Part shown: piece after piece, positions 8,746 through 18,496 of the stretch
How the letters are laid out: every line of letters begins with the position of its first letter
Position numbering within the stretch: position 1 is the stretch's first letter
Source: JAFLBI01 sp964616465
GTDB lineage: Bacteria > Bacteroidota > Bacteroidia > Chitinophagales > Chitinophagaceae
Length of the DNA stretch: 64,000 bases
Assembly (NCBI GenBank): GCA_964616465.1
Contig: CAZTTO010000010.1
Location: 71,749-135,748 of the forward strand
Reading direction: 5' to 3'
Position numbers and translations under genes: made by a program
The notes under the pieces: model-generated
What the model was told of the DNA's origin: nothing
What the model saw: only the letters and a program-made list of their open reading frames with translations
The model's database searches: none

Positions 8746-9138
8746 CTAGTCCTTCTTATTTAGTTGTAAAGAAATTCTAACTTCTAGCCATGCATACACC
8801 ACATAAAAAACCATTGCCACGAAAATAGATTCAACATTCTTTTCCTTCCCAGCAAATGACAAGTAAAGAAATATAACACCAACTAGTAAAAATAATTTCA
8901 TAATTGTACCGCCCAATACAGAACGTGTAAAAACATGTGGGTTTTTATTTTCAACAGCTTTTACTTGCATATAAATATTAACAACAGCCAAAATAAATAA
9001 GATTAAATTAGCCACTTGTAATACATTAGGATCTAGATGTTTTTCAATTATGTTGGCAGAAAATACGCGCAATAAAATTGCTACAACTATAAACGCACCC
9101 ATTAATGGGGTGATTAAAGAAAATATTGACTTTTTCAT
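8746..9138 (-). CDS. membrane protein of the AtpI-associated type, unknown function
   Basis: A 130-residue protein with four predicted membrane segments (about 8-26, 42-60, 78-94, 103-120) separated by short charged loops. It overlaps the AtpI-like gene by four bases. In many Bacteroidota a similar small membrane protein sits between atpI and atpB in the ATP synthase operon, which suggests a role in F0 assembly or ion supply. This is inference from context; no motif proves it. No atpB or other subunit gene follows here. Confidence 0.65.
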   Translation of the reverse strand: MKKSIFSLITPLMGAFIVVAILLRVFSANIIEKHLDPNVLQVANLILFILAVVNIYMQVKAVENKNPHVFTRSVLGGTIMKLFLLVGVIFLYLSFAGKEKNVESIFVAMVFYVVYAWLEVRISLQLNKKD

Positions 9139-9347
9139 TTGACAGATGTATCCTTAACAACTTTAACAATACCTCCTACAATTCCTAAGAGGGGTAATAA
9201 CCAACTAAAAATAGGCATTTGGTTAATAAAATATTTCCCATCAATCCATTTGCCCAGAAAAATTGCTGCTAGCAAAAGAGCCAACCATTGAAACGCAAGT
9301 CCCGTATATTGTAACAAAAGTCGATATGACTGTTTTTTAGAAGTCAT
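9135..9347 (-). CDS. AtpI/AtpZ-like ATP synthase accessory protein
   Basis: A 70-residue protein with two membrane hairpins (about 15-32 and 44-62) and the GKWIDGKYF loop typical of the AtpI/AtpZ family, which helps assemble the c-ring or supplies Mg/Ca to the F0F1 ATP synthase. I start at ATG 9347; another in-frame start four codons earlier is possible. It overlaps both neighbours, so it is translationally coupled. The ATP synthase genes themselves are not in this window. Confidence 0.72.
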   Translation of the reverse strand: MTSKKQSYRLLLQYTGLAFQWLALLLAAIFLGKWIDGKYFINQMPIFSWLLPLLGIVGGIVKVVKDTSVK

Positions 9348-9744
9348 CTGAATATTCAACAGGCTCTACAGGTAATAAAGTGGTATCTATGATTGTAGTT
9401 GCATCCCCATTCAACACTTTCTTGACATTTTCTAAATACATATCCTTTTGTCGAATGGAGTGCTCTAAAGAGTCGGTGCGAATTTTAAGAACCTGCAAAG
9501 CAGATCTACTCTCTTGTGAACCATAACCAGGGATATAATACTTTAATGGAGTAAACATGATGAGAGCAGTGGTAAAAACAACCATTAATACAAAAATTGT
9601 ACTCATGGCAACATAAACGCTCAAACGAGATAGCCTGAAAGTAATAACCTCTTCATAAGTATCGTCATTCATAATTACCAGTCGATACTTATTGCGAAGT
9701 CTTTCGAGGGCAGAGGGTAAAGAAGATGGTTTTTCGTTTTCCAT
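9337..9744 (-). CDS. single-pass membrane protein resembling the N-terminus of M23 peptidases
   Basis: A 135-residue protein with a cytoplasmic N-terminus, one membrane segment at about 43-65, and a short periplasmic part that begins YYIPGYG and continues as a predicted coiled coil. In related genomes this arrangement (RYRLVIMNDDTYEE, membrane helix, IPGY) is the N-terminal part of longer murein hydrolase-like M23 proteins near the ATP synthase operon. Here the protein stops before any peptidase domain, so it is either a stand-alone scaffold or a shortened descendant. It overlaps the AtpI-like gene by 11 bases. Confidence 0.7.
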   Translation of the reverse strand: MENEKPSSLPSALERLRNKYRLVIMNDDTYEEVITFRLSRLSVYVAMSTIFVLMVVFTTALIMFTPLKYYIPGYGSQESRSALQVLKIRTDSLEHSIRQKDMYLENVKKVLNGDATTIIDTTLLPVEPVEYSDDF

Positions 9745-9832
9745 TTTGTTAAATCGCCCTAAAGATAGTAATGAATTGATTCAGGACTATATAAACGCGT
9801 GAAATAAGTGTATTTTAGCATTATTAACCCGC

Positions 9833-12757
9833 ATGAAAGGACGGTCATACTTGCTGCAGTTATTTTCTATGTTTTTCCTGTTTTCAGGAAATATTGCCCT
9901 TTTATATGCCCAACCTAACACCTCTATTGAACTTACGAAACCCAAAAAATATGAAGAGAGAAAGCTAGGAGCCGAAAAAACAGCTGACACAAAAATGGGG
10001 TTAGTTAAACGGGCTTTTCAAAATAACTTTACCCACTTCAATTATTATTATAATGCCAAACAAAAAATAATTGAAATTGAAAGCCTTTCGAAACAACTGC
10101 ATAAAGACAATTACACCCAACTACTTAGCTTTTATCCATTTACTTTAGAAGAGACTATTCAACAAAGCAGTCTGATAGATTCTATTATCTATAAAGCGAA
10201 TGCTGGAATCCTACTACATGATCTTAGAAATGACTGGGTAGATGATATGTATTTGTTAATGGGAATTGGCTATTTGTATAGAAAAAATTTTGATTCAGCT
10301 TACAAAGTCTTTAGCTATTTACAGTACATCTATGCCGACAAAGACGATGGGTATGACATTCCAATTGGAAGTAATGAATCAAGAAATAACGGTGTGTTTT
10401 CAATTGTTGGACCGGAACAAAGAAGTTTTTTTCAGAAAATGTTTAGAAATGGTATCAAGCGACCAGAAGCAGTTCTTTGGATGGCTAGAACCTTTTTAGA
10501 AAATAATCAAGTTGATGCCGCTAAAGGCATATTAGAACTTCTTCAACAAGACGTTTATTTTCCCAAAAAACTACAACCACATTTGCACGAATTACAAGCA
10601 TTTTACTACTATCAAACAAAGCAGGCCGACAGTATGTGGATGCATATGGAAAAAGCAGAAGTCCGACTAATTTCCCAACAAGAGAAAGCAAGATGGAAAT
10701 ACATTGCAGCACAACTGTTGCAGGAGAATGGTGAAATTGAAAAAGCTAAAGCTAAATTTCAACAAGCAGCACGACAAGCTACCGATCCCATCTTAATGGT
10801 ATATGCTAATATTCAACAAGCTATTTTAGATGATCAACTTCAATCCTCTGATAAATATGCTTCACAAATATTAGCATTAAGTAAGAAAGAAAAATATGCG
10901 CTTTATAGAGATATTATGTTTTATGAAGCAGGCTTACTACAACAACGAAAAAATGATTACAAATCAGCAACAGATCTTTTTAGAAAAAGCTTACACCACG
11001 ACCAACAACATATACCAAGATCAACTATACTTTTTGAACTTGGAAAAAGTTATTTCTATGAAGGCTCATTTTTAAAGGCCAACTTATATCTGGATAGTGT
11101 AGATGCACAACAACTTTCACCAAATCAAAGTAAATGGTTTAAATTAAATAAAGAGTATCTACCAGATTTAGCAAAATGGCAGCAGGAGTATATTACTCAA
11201 GACAGCCTTCTACAACTTGCAGCACTACCAGAAAATCAACGCAAAGCATTTCTATTAAAAACATTAAAAGCTATTAGAAAATCTAAAGGACTTCAAGAAG
11301 AGCCTTCAAGCAATTGGGGTGGAGGAAATAACACTAATTCAAATACGGAAGCTGGATCAACCCTGTTTGCATCTGGGAATACTACGACAGGAAGTTTTTA
11401 TTTCTCAAACAACGCTCTTAAAAGCAAAGGATTTACAGAGTTCAAAACTAAATGGGGCGGAAGGCAAAATGTGGATAATTGGAGGCGGCAATCTGCCATG
11501 GACATGGGAGCACCTGGAGTTGTAAATGATCAAAGTAGCAATACAAATAATGATGATGACAGCGAGGAAATTACCCTTGAAGATTTAGAGGCCAACATTC
11601 CAATTTCAGATGAAGCCAAAAGCAGAGCAGTTTCAACAAAAGAAGCAGCAAAACTAAATATTTCAAATACCCTCATTTTTGCAATCAATGAGCCAACATA
11701 TGCTATTCCATTACTAGACTCAATTGTAGCAAATAGTAAATTAGAGGAACATGTGAATAAAGCATTAGAGCTTCTTTATCATGCTTACAGAAAACTAGAT
11801 GATGTAAATAATTCTCAAAGAATTAAGAATGATTTGATACGTTTTACAAAAATTGATCCAGACACAAAGACATCAAAAGAATTAAACGAAAAAAAAGCAG
11901 TTGAGGACGAATATAAAAATATGTATCAGTTACTTATTGAAGGAAAATTTGACGAGGCTATTGAAAAACGAAAGACAATACCCCTTGCTGATAGCACAAG
12001 CATTTGGGCTCCGAAACTATTATTCCTAGAGGCTATTTACCATATTCGTCAACAAAAAGATAGTTTAGCTATTGCTGCTTTGCAGTTAATTTCTAAAAAC
12101 TATTCTACCTCTGAAATTGCGGGTAACGTAGCTACTTGGATAGATGTATTACAAAGAAGAAAAGAGATTGAGCAATACCTAACTAAATTAGAAATTCAAA
12201 AATCAGAAGAAGTGGAGGTTGAAAGAATGACTGATGTTTCTGATAAGACAATAGTTACGAACGATAAACCTGCAAGCCAGCAAAAAGCTCAGATTAATAA
12301 GCCAGTTGAAATTCAACAAAAGCAAATTGAAATAAAGCAAGCTGCTCCAACGGCACCAAAAGAACCAATCAAAACCTATCAATTTTTCCCATCAAGCCCT
12401 CATTTCGCTGTCTTAGTTCTTGAGAAGGTAGATCCGGTGTTTATAACCGAAGCAAGAAATGCAATAAATAGGTATCATCAAACTAGAATGAGTCAAGCTG
12501 GATTAACTAAGCAAATTCAAAAGGTAAATGAATCCTTTAGCTTATTACTAGTTGGGCCTTTTAATCAGGCTGGCACATCAATAGACTACCTCGATAAAAT
12601 TCAGCCTATTACAGCACAGCAGATTTTACCATGGTTATCAAAAGATAGATTTACTTGGACGATCATTAGCCCTGAAAACTTGGAATTATTACTTGAGAAA
12701 AAGGATATTGCAAATTATAGAGAGTTTTTACATAATGCTATTCCAGCTAAATTTTGA
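9833..12757 (+). CDS. porW: type IX secretion / gliding motility TPR protein PorW (SprE)
   Basis: A 974-residue exported TPR protein. PorW/SprE is a periplasmic or outer-membrane-associated part of the type IX secretion system and is needed for gliding. Family hallmarks near the N-terminus are the ERKLGAEKT start, NFTHFNYYYNAKQK, LLSFYPFTLEET, LLHDLRNDWVDDMYLLMG and a string of TPR-like helices to about residue 450. A Gly/Asn/Ser-rich linker at about 480-580 leads to further helical repeats and a C-terminal FFPSSPHFAVLVLEK domain. The signal peptide ends ALLYAQ with no lipobox Cys, unlike the lipoprotein forms described in Porphyromonas and Flavobacterium. Confidence 0.85.
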   Translation: MKGRSYLLQLFSMFFLFSGNIALLYAQPNTSIELTKPKKYEERKLGAEKTADTKMGLVKRAFQNNFTHFNYYYNAKQKIIEIESLSKQLHKDNYTQLLSFYPFTLEETIQQSSLIDSIIYKANAGILLHDLRNDWVDDMYLLMGIGYLYRKNFDSAYKVFSYLQYIYADKDDGYDIPIGSNESRNNGVFSIVGPEQRSFFQKMFRNGIKRPEAVLWMARTFLENNQVDAAKGILELLQQDVYFPKKLQPHLHELQAFYYYQTKQADSMWMHMEKAEVRLISQQEKARWKYIAAQLLQENGEIEKAKAKFQQAARQATDPILMVYANIQQAILDDQLQSSDKYASQILALSKKEKYALYRDIMFYEAGLLQQRKNDYKSATDLFRKSLHHDQQHIPRSTILFELGKSYFYEGSFLKANLYLDSVDAQQLSPNQSKWFKLNKEYLPDLAKWQQEYITQDSLLQLAALPENQRKAFLLKTLKAIRKSKGLQEEPSSNWGGGNNTNSNTEAGSTLFASGNTTTGSFYFSNNALKSKGFTEFKTKWGGRQNVDNWRRQSAMDMGAPGVVNDQSSNTNNDDDSEEITLEDLEANIPISDEAKSRAVSTKEAAKLNISNTLIFAINEPTYAIPLLDSIVANSKLEEHVNKALELLYHAYRKLDDVNNSQRIKNDLIRFTKIDPDTKTSKELNEKKAVEDEYKNMYQLLIEGKFDEAIEKRKTIPLADSTSIWAPKLLFLEAIYHIRQQKDSLAIAALQLISKNYSTSEIAGNVATWIDVLQRRKEIEQYLTKLEIQKSEEVEVERMTDVSDKTIVTNDKPASQQKAQINKPVEIQQKQIEIKQAAPTAPKEPIKTYQFFPSSPHFAVLVLEKVDPVFITEARNAINRYHQTRMSQAGLTKQIQKVNESFSLLLVGPFNQAGTSIDYLDKIQPITAQQILPWLSKDRFTWTIISPENLELLLEKKDIANYREFLHNAIPAKF

Positions 12758-12819
12758 ACTTTAAAAGATTACCTTATTGTTGAGAATAGTAGCTTTACAA
12801 ATATTGAGATAGATAACAT

Positions 12820-15210
12820 ATGAGCAGATCGATTCGACTTTTTTGGAAATTTTACTTCATTGGCCTTGCCAGTGTAATTGTATTTTTCTTTCTTCTTTCA
12901 TGGGGAGTATTTGGAAAAATGCCTTCAATGGATGAAATACAAAACCCCTCAGCCTCACTAGCTAGTCAAGTATATGCAGAAGATGGGACACTACTAGGTA
13001 AGTTTTATTTGGAAGACAGAATAAATGTAAAATACAGAGATATCAGCAAGCATATTATTCAGGCCTTGGTAGCTACCGAAGATGAAAGATTTTATGATCA
13101 CAGTGGAATTGATGCAAAAGCACTTGCCAGAGCTTTTGTTTTTTTGGGAAAGGAAGGAGGTGCAAGTACAATTACTATGCAAACTGCTAAAAACCTTTTT
13201 ACTGAAAACTGGAGCACTAGAAATTTTGTATTAAGAGGCCTTCAAAAATTAAAAGAGGGCATTATTGCAGTTAAGCTTGAACAAAACTTAACAAAAGAAG
13301 AAATTATTACACTATACCTAAATACAGTATCCTTTTCAGACAATGTATATGGAATTAGAAATGCAGCTAAAACTTTTTTCCAAAAAGAACCAGACCGCAT
13401 TAATGTTGAAGAAGCTGCTGTTTTAATTGGTATGTTAAAGGCAGCAACTTTATATAACCCGAGAAGAAATCCTCGTATGGCTCTTGAACGCAGGAATACT
13501 GTTATCAATCAAATGGTGCGCAATAATTATATAACTGATGCAGAAGCTAGCATTTTAAAGCAAAAGCCTATTCAGTTAAATTATAAAAAACTTGATGAGA
13601 AAGCCGGACTAGGCCCCTATTTTAGAATGGTTCTAGGGGAAGAAATGAAAAAATGGTGTAAAGAGCATAAAAAACCCAATGGTGAACCATACAACCTTTA
13701 TAAAGATGGATTGAAAATATATACTTCGATTAACCCGCGTATGCAGATTTATGCTGAGGAGGCTGTAGATAAGCATATGGCGTATTTGCAGCAATTATTC
13801 AACTCACAATCAAACATTAAAACTGGAGCAGTATGGAAGGGTTACGAAAACATTTTAACCTCTGCCATGAAAGCAAGTGATCGATGGAAAAACCTTAGTA
13901 GAGAAGGTCTAAGCGATGAGGATATCAAGAAAACTTTTTTTGAGAAAACAAGTATGAAAGTGTTTTCTTGGAATAGTAATCGCGAAAAGGATACCATTAT
14001 GACTCCTTACGATTCTATTAAATATGCCAAGCAATTTTTACAAACCGGCTTTATGGTTATGGATCCATTAAATGGACAAATTAAAGCTTGGGTAGGCGGT
14101 ATTAACTTTAAGTATTTTAAGTATGACCACGTTAACGTAAATACAAAACGTCAGGTTGGTTCTTCAATAAAACCATTATTATACAGCTTGGCAATTCAAG
14201 AGGATCGATTCTCCCCTAATAGTATTGTTCAAGATGTACAACAGAATTTTGGTGGCTATGGATTAGTGCCAGCCACTAGCAGAACTTGCTCTGGTGGAAG
14301 TATGACAATGGCAAGCGCTTTAGCATGGAGTAAAAACTGTGCTACTGCCTATATTTTAAAGCAGTTAGATCCAGAAGGGAATAATGGAGCAAGAAGATTT
14401 ACAGAATTTTTGAAAGAGTGTAGGGTAGAAACAGAAGTAGAACCCTACCCTTCTATTGCATTAGGCTCTTGTGAAATTTCTTTGTATGAAATGATGCAAG
14501 CATATACCATGTTTCCAGGTAGAGGATTTAATGTTAAGCCAATGATGATCATGCGTATTGAAGATAGAAATGGAAATATTTTAGAACAATTTCAACCCAA
14601 TAGAAAGGAAGTATTAAATGAGGTAGCAGCTTATTCTACAGCCATGATGATGCAAGGAGTGATTCAAAAAGGAACAGGTAGAGGATTATGGGGTTACGGT
14701 GTATCTGGCGAAATAGCAGGTAAAACTGGTACAACGAATAACAACTCTGATGCATGGTTTATTGGATATACGCCGCAATTACTGGCAGGTGTATGGGTAG
14801 GTGGGGATCACCGTTTTTTACGATTTGATAGTAAGTCGGGTGAAGGCTCTAGGTCTGCGCTCCCAATTTGGGGACATTTTTATAGCAAAGCTTCAGCTGA
14901 CCCTAATTGTGGAATTGATAGAAACATGAAGTTTCTCCGTCCAGAAGTTATGAGTAATGACTTAATTATTGATTGGATGAACAACACATCACCGTCACTT
15001 GGTGCAGAAGGAGAAGATGTAGGAGCAGGTACATCCAACGATTATGAAATGGATGAAGAAATGTATGAAGTGCCAGTAGAAAACAAACCTAAAGTACCGG
15101 CAACAAATAATACACCTCCACCTGCAAAAGAGAAAGAAGCTCCCAAAACCAATACTGAAGCTGATAAGCCAAAAGCAATCCTGCCCCCCAAAAAACCGGG
15201 AGGCAGGTAA
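12820..15210 (+). CDS. class A penicillin-binding protein (PBP1a-type)
   Basis: Bifunctional peptidoglycan synthase of 796 residues. A cytoplasmic tail and one membrane helix (about 12-30) are followed by a GT51 glycosyltransferase domain with catalytic Glu87 in ATEDERFY and the GGASTITMQ motif, then a transpeptidase domain with Ser448 in SSIK, SKN near residue 503, and Lys635 in KTGT. The tail from about 715 is acidic and then Pro/Lys-rich, without a recognised domain. It works in the inner membrane and periplasm on lipid II. It follows porW after 62 bases and may share its transcript. Confidence 0.95.
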   Translation: MSRSIRLFWKFYFIGLASVIVFFFLLSWGVFGKMPSMDEIQNPSASLASQVYAEDGTLLGKFYLEDRINVKYRDISKHIIQALVATEDERFYDHSGIDAKALARAFVFLGKEGGASTITMQTAKNLFTENWSTRNFVLRGLQKLKEGIIAVKLEQNLTKEEIITLYLNTVSFSDNVYGIRNAAKTFFQKEPDRINVEEAAVLIGMLKAATLYNPRRNPRMALERRNTVINQMVRNNYITDAEASILKQKPIQLNYKKLDEKAGLGPYFRMVLGEEMKKWCKEHKKPNGEPYNLYKDGLKIYTSINPRMQIYAEEAVDKHMAYLQQLFNSQSNIKTGAVWKGYENILTSAMKASDRWKNLSREGLSDEDIKKTFFEKTSMKVFSWNSNREKDTIMTPYDSIKYAKQFLQTGFMVMDPLNGQIKAWVGGINFKYFKYDHVNVNTKRQVGSSIKPLLYSLAIQEDRFSPNSIVQDVQQNFGGYGLVPATSRTCSGGSMTMASALAWSKNCATAYILKQLDPEGNNGARRFTEFLKECRVETEVEPYPSIALGSCEISLYEMMQAYTMFPGRGFNVKPMMIMRIEDRNGNILEQFQPNRKEVLNEVAAYSTAMMMQGVIQKGTGRGLWGYGVSGEIAGKTGTTNNNSDAWFIGYTPQLLAGVWVGGDHRFLRFDSKSGEGSRSALPIWGHFYSKASADPNCGIDRNMKFLRPEVMSNDLIIDWMNNTSPSLGAEGEDVGAGTSNDYEMDEEMYEVPVENKPKVPATNNTPPPAKEKEAPKTNTEADKPKAILPPKKPGGR

Positions 15211-15223
15211 AAATTATACAGAG

Positions 15224-15252
15224 AGGGATTCAATTATTTGGATCCCTTTTTC
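15224..15252 (+). terminator. intrinsic terminator of the PBP gene
   Basis: An 8-bp stem with one G-T pair (15224-15231 with 15240-15247) is followed by TTTTTCTTTT. It overlaps the 3' end of the convergent BNR-repeat gene. Confidence 0.5.
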
Positions 15253-17753
15253 TTTTCTTCTACTTCTTTTCTATAAACTGGATCACGAAATATTTTCTGC
15301 ACATCATCTAACTTACCAATATAAATGCTTCTACCATGTGTAGCAACAACTAATTCATTATCTCTTGTTTGAATGGCTAAATCGTGAACAGGAACACTTT
15401 TTGGCATGCCACCAGTCCACATCATATATTGCTGACCACCATCAATAGAGACAAATAAACCACCATCTGTTCCAACATAAAGAATTTCCTCATGTTTAGG
15501 ATCTTCTTTAATTACATTAATTGGTTCAAAAGGAAGATTTGCTGAAATAGCTCTCCAATTGGTTCCATAGTCATCACTTACAAATACGTAAGGCGCAAAA
15601 TGGTCGTTTCTATACCCATTTAAAGTAACATACACTCTACCTTCTTTTATTGATGACGGTGTAATACAACTCACCCATAAATCTTTAGGTAGCTTCCCAG
15701 TTATGTTTTTCCAGGTATAGCCACCATCACTAGAAACATGTACTAAACCATCATCACTTCCAGCATATAACAAACCAAACTTTAAAGAAGATTCAATCAA
15801 ACAAGTGAGTGTACCAAATGGTACATCACCTGGTAATCCACCTTTTGTCAAATCCTGAGATAAGTTTTGCATTTGCTCACCTTTTACTAAAGAGCGGTGA
15901 ACTCTATTACTTCCCATGTACAAAATATCCTGATTATGTTTCGATAACCAGATAGGTGTTTCCCAATTAAAGCGCAACGGGGTTTCACCTAACTGATGTC
16001 GTGGACGAATGGGTAAACGGGCGGTATTCTGCTTATTGTTTCTAAAATAGCTACCAAATTGAGAACCTGCATAATAAGTGCTATTGTCTCTTGTATCAAC
16101 CTGCACTTGCATACCGTCGCCCCCTCCAATTCTTCTGTAAGCATACTGTCCACCATCTAACCAGGCACTGGTTTCTCTATGGTTAGATGGACCATACCAT
16201 ACTCCATTATCTTGCAATCCACCATAAACATTATAAGGTTTTGCATCATCAACTGATACAGCATAAAACTGACCTACAGGTATTGAATTTGCTTTAAACC
16301 AATTTTTGCCATCGTCGTAAGTAATGTTGATGCCTCCATCATTACCATTTATCATGTGGCTGTCGCGTTTTGGATTAATCCATAATGCATGGTGATCGCT
16401 GTGTACAATTTCGTTATCAATAGTTTTAAAAGTTTGACCACCATTAGTGCTTAACATCAAAGGCACACCAAGTATAACCACCTTATCGGCGTTGGTTGGC
16501 GAAACATATATTTTCGCAAAATAATATCCATATGTACTGAACATCATTCCCAGCGTTTGCGTATTGGTCTTTTTCCAAGTTTTACCACCATCATCACTTC
16601 TGTAAATTTCACATCCAGTAATGCTACCTGCATCAAATAAGTCATCATTAGGCCCTTTCAAGTAATCATAAATTACTGAAGGTTTGAATGCACCAGATTC
16701 AACTTTAGCCTTAATAGCAGTAAAATTATATTCAGCAGGAAAGCGATTCAATTTAAGAAAGCTATCCACTTTTTCTGTAGGCAATGCCAGAAACTGTTCC
16801 TTAGTAAGATCTTTAAAGTCTCGTAATACAAGTCTACTATTTGCCGCTTTTTGTGCAGTATCAGGTTTTCTGAATTGGTTGTCTAAAACGGCATATACAA
16901 TTTGAGAATTACCTGGAAACACAGCCAAGCCAATTCTTCCAACACCCTCACCACTCGGGAAACCACTTCCCTCCTTATTGAGCAATGTCCAACTATCACC
17001 ACCATCAGTACTTTTATAAATACCACTTGTTTTACCAGCCTCTTCAAAGTTCCATGCAGTTCTAGTTCTGTACCACATAGCTGCATATAAGATTTGTGGA
17101 TTGGTTGGATCTATTTCCATTTCAACAGCGCCTGTATTTTCATCTACATACAAAGTTTGCTTCCATTTTTGTCCACCATCTGTTGTTTTATATACGCCAC
17201 GTTCTTTGTTAGAAGAATACAATCTTCCTAATGCTGCTACCCAAGCAATATTTGGATTGGTAGGATGAAGTTGAATTTTACCGATATGATGGCTTTCGGG
17301 TAATCCCATATACTGCCAAGACTTGCCCATATCGGTTGATTTATACACACCAATTCCCGCATAAGATGAACGGCTACTATTCACTTCTCCTGTACCTACC
17401 CAAATTGTTTTTGAAGACCAGTGAACAGCAATGTCACCAATAGTTAGAATATCTTCAGAATCAAAGATGGGATCAAAACTCAATCCATTATTTTTTGTAT
17501 GCCATAATCCACCTGATGCAAATGCAGCGTAAAATTCAGTTGGATCATCTGGATTCACTTCAATATCAACTATCCTCCCACTCATGATAGTTGGACCTAT
17601 ATTTCGAAATTGAATATGATTCAGCAAAGAAGCTGACTCTAATTGCTTACGTTGCTCAACCTTTGTTAGGCGTTGTGAGGCTGGTGTTGGTTTCACTTGA
17701 GCATGTAATTGGATGCTCAAAGCCAGGAAGGCTAAAAGGGCTATTCGTCTCAT
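15234..17753 (-). CDS. secreted BNR/VPS10-like beta-propeller protein
   Basis: An 839-residue exported protein with a signal peptide ending LHAQ and many Asp-box/BNR-type repeats (patterns like STDGGDSW, SDDGGKTW, SSDGGYTW) spread over the whole length. Such sortilin-like propellers occur in sialidases, xyloglucanases and photosystem assembly factors; here no glycosidase catalytic signature is visible. The likely role is binding or hydrolysis of an extracellular polymer, or a structural one. The C-terminus is Lys/Glu-rich and lacks a recognisable T9SS sorting domain. It is convergent with the PBP gene and divergent from the YwqK-like gene. Confidence 0.85.
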   Translation of the reverse strand: MRRIALLAFLALSIQLHAQVKPTPASQRLTKVEQRKQLESASLLNHIQFRNIGPTIMSGRIVDIEVNPDDPTEFYAAFASGGLWHTKNNGLSFDPIFDSEDILTIGDIAVHWSSKTIWVGTGEVNSSRSSYAGIGVYKSTDMGKSWQYMGLPESHHIGKIQLHPTNPNIAWVAALGRLYSSNKERGVYKTTDGGQKWKQTLYVDENTGAVEMEIDPTNPQILYAAMWYRTRTAWNFEEAGKTSGIYKSTDGGDSWTLLNKEGSGFPSGEGVGRIGLAVFPGNSQIVYAVLDNQFRKPDTAQKAANSRLVLRDFKDLTKEQFLALPTEKVDSFLKLNRFPAEYNFTAIKAKVESGAFKPSVIYDYLKGPNDDLFDAGSITGCEIYRSDDGGKTWKKTNTQTLGMMFSTYGYYFAKIYVSPTNADKVVILGVPLMLSTNGGQTFKTIDNEIVHSDHHALWINPKRDSHMINGNDGGINITYDDGKNWFKANSIPVGQFYAVSVDDAKPYNVYGGLQDNGVWYGPSNHRETSAWLDGGQYAYRRIGGGDGMQVQVDTRDNSTYYAGSQFGSYFRNNKQNTARLPIRPRHQLGETPLRFNWETPIWLSKHNQDILYMGSNRVHRSLVKGEQMQNLSQDLTKGGLPGDVPFGTLTCLIESSLKFGLLYAGSDDGLVHVSSDGGYTWKNITGKLPKDLWVSCITPSSIKEGRVYVTLNGYRNDHFAPYVFVSDDYGTNWRAISANLPFEPINVIKEDPKHEEILYVGTDGGLFVSIDGGQQYMMWTGGMPKSVPVHDLAIQTRDNELVVATHGRSIYIGKLDDVQKIFRDPVYRKEVEEKKKGSK

Positions 17754-17797
17754 ATGAAGCAGAATTGATGTATTTTTAGGTGTGTAAAATACAAAGA

Positions 17798-18487
17798 ATG
17801 CGTTTCATTTTGCTACCACTTATCCTCTTTCCAAGTTGGTGCCTCGCACAATGTGTGACGTTCTCGATTAGTTCTAGAGGTGATACGGTAAACTGTACCG
17901 ATAAAAATGGCATGAAACAGGGCAAATGGAAAAATCAAGTTCCATCCATTAGAGGCAACCCTGGTTATGTGGAAGAGGGTAGCTATATGAACGGACAAAA
18001 AGAGGGTGTTTGGAGAACCTACAGTCTTATGGGCGATCCACTATCCATGGAAAATTATAAATATGGAATGAAGCATGGACTTTGCGCCTACTTCAATAAA
18101 ATTGGATTAGAACGCGAAGAAAGATGGCGTGCACCAGACACTTCAAAAGTATATGACACAATTGATGTGCCCGATTTAAGAGATCCGAATAAAGTAGATC
18201 AAGTGATTATTAAAGTAGAAAAGAGATCGCTAAAACATGGTATTTGGAGATACTACGATAGCTACACTGGCAAGGTCATTAAACAAGAGGAATACTTGTT
18301 AGATAAGTTGAGGATGCAATCGGATTGGAGCAATGAAGCGCTGATTAGAGAAAGCGATAAACCACAGCCAGCTCTGGATACCATTAAGGTGAAACCTAAA
18401 GAAGTACTTGACTACGAAAAGAAAAATCCCAAAAAGAAAACTAGCAAAGAAAGGGATGGGCGGACCTACTATAAGGAATCTTCTTAA
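17798..18487 (+). CDS. exported MORN/YwqK-like repeat protein
   Basis: A 229-residue protein with a signal peptide (MRFILLPLILF... ending CLAQ). The body has MORN-like repeats of the YwqK type: GMKQGKWKN, GQKEGVWRTY, GMKHGLCAYF, SLKHGIWRYY. These form flat beta-hairpin arrays; the function is unknown and the 'antitoxin' label carried by some homologues has no support here. I start at 17798 because it opens the signal peptide; an in-frame ATG six codons earlier is less likely. The C-terminus is strongly basic. Confidence 0.78.
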   Translation: MRFILLPLILFPSWCLAQCVTFSISSRGDTVNCTDKNGMKQGKWKNQVPSIRGNPGYVEEGSYMNGQKEGVWRTYSLMGDPLSMENYKYGMKHGLCAYFNKIGLEREERWRAPDTSKVYDTIDVPDLRDPNKVDQVIIKVEKRSLKHGIWRYYDSYTGKVIKQEEYLLDKLRMQSDWSNEALIRESDKPQPALDTIKVKPKEVLDYEKKNPKKKTSKERDGRTYYKESS

Positions 18488-18496
18488 AGAAGAAAC

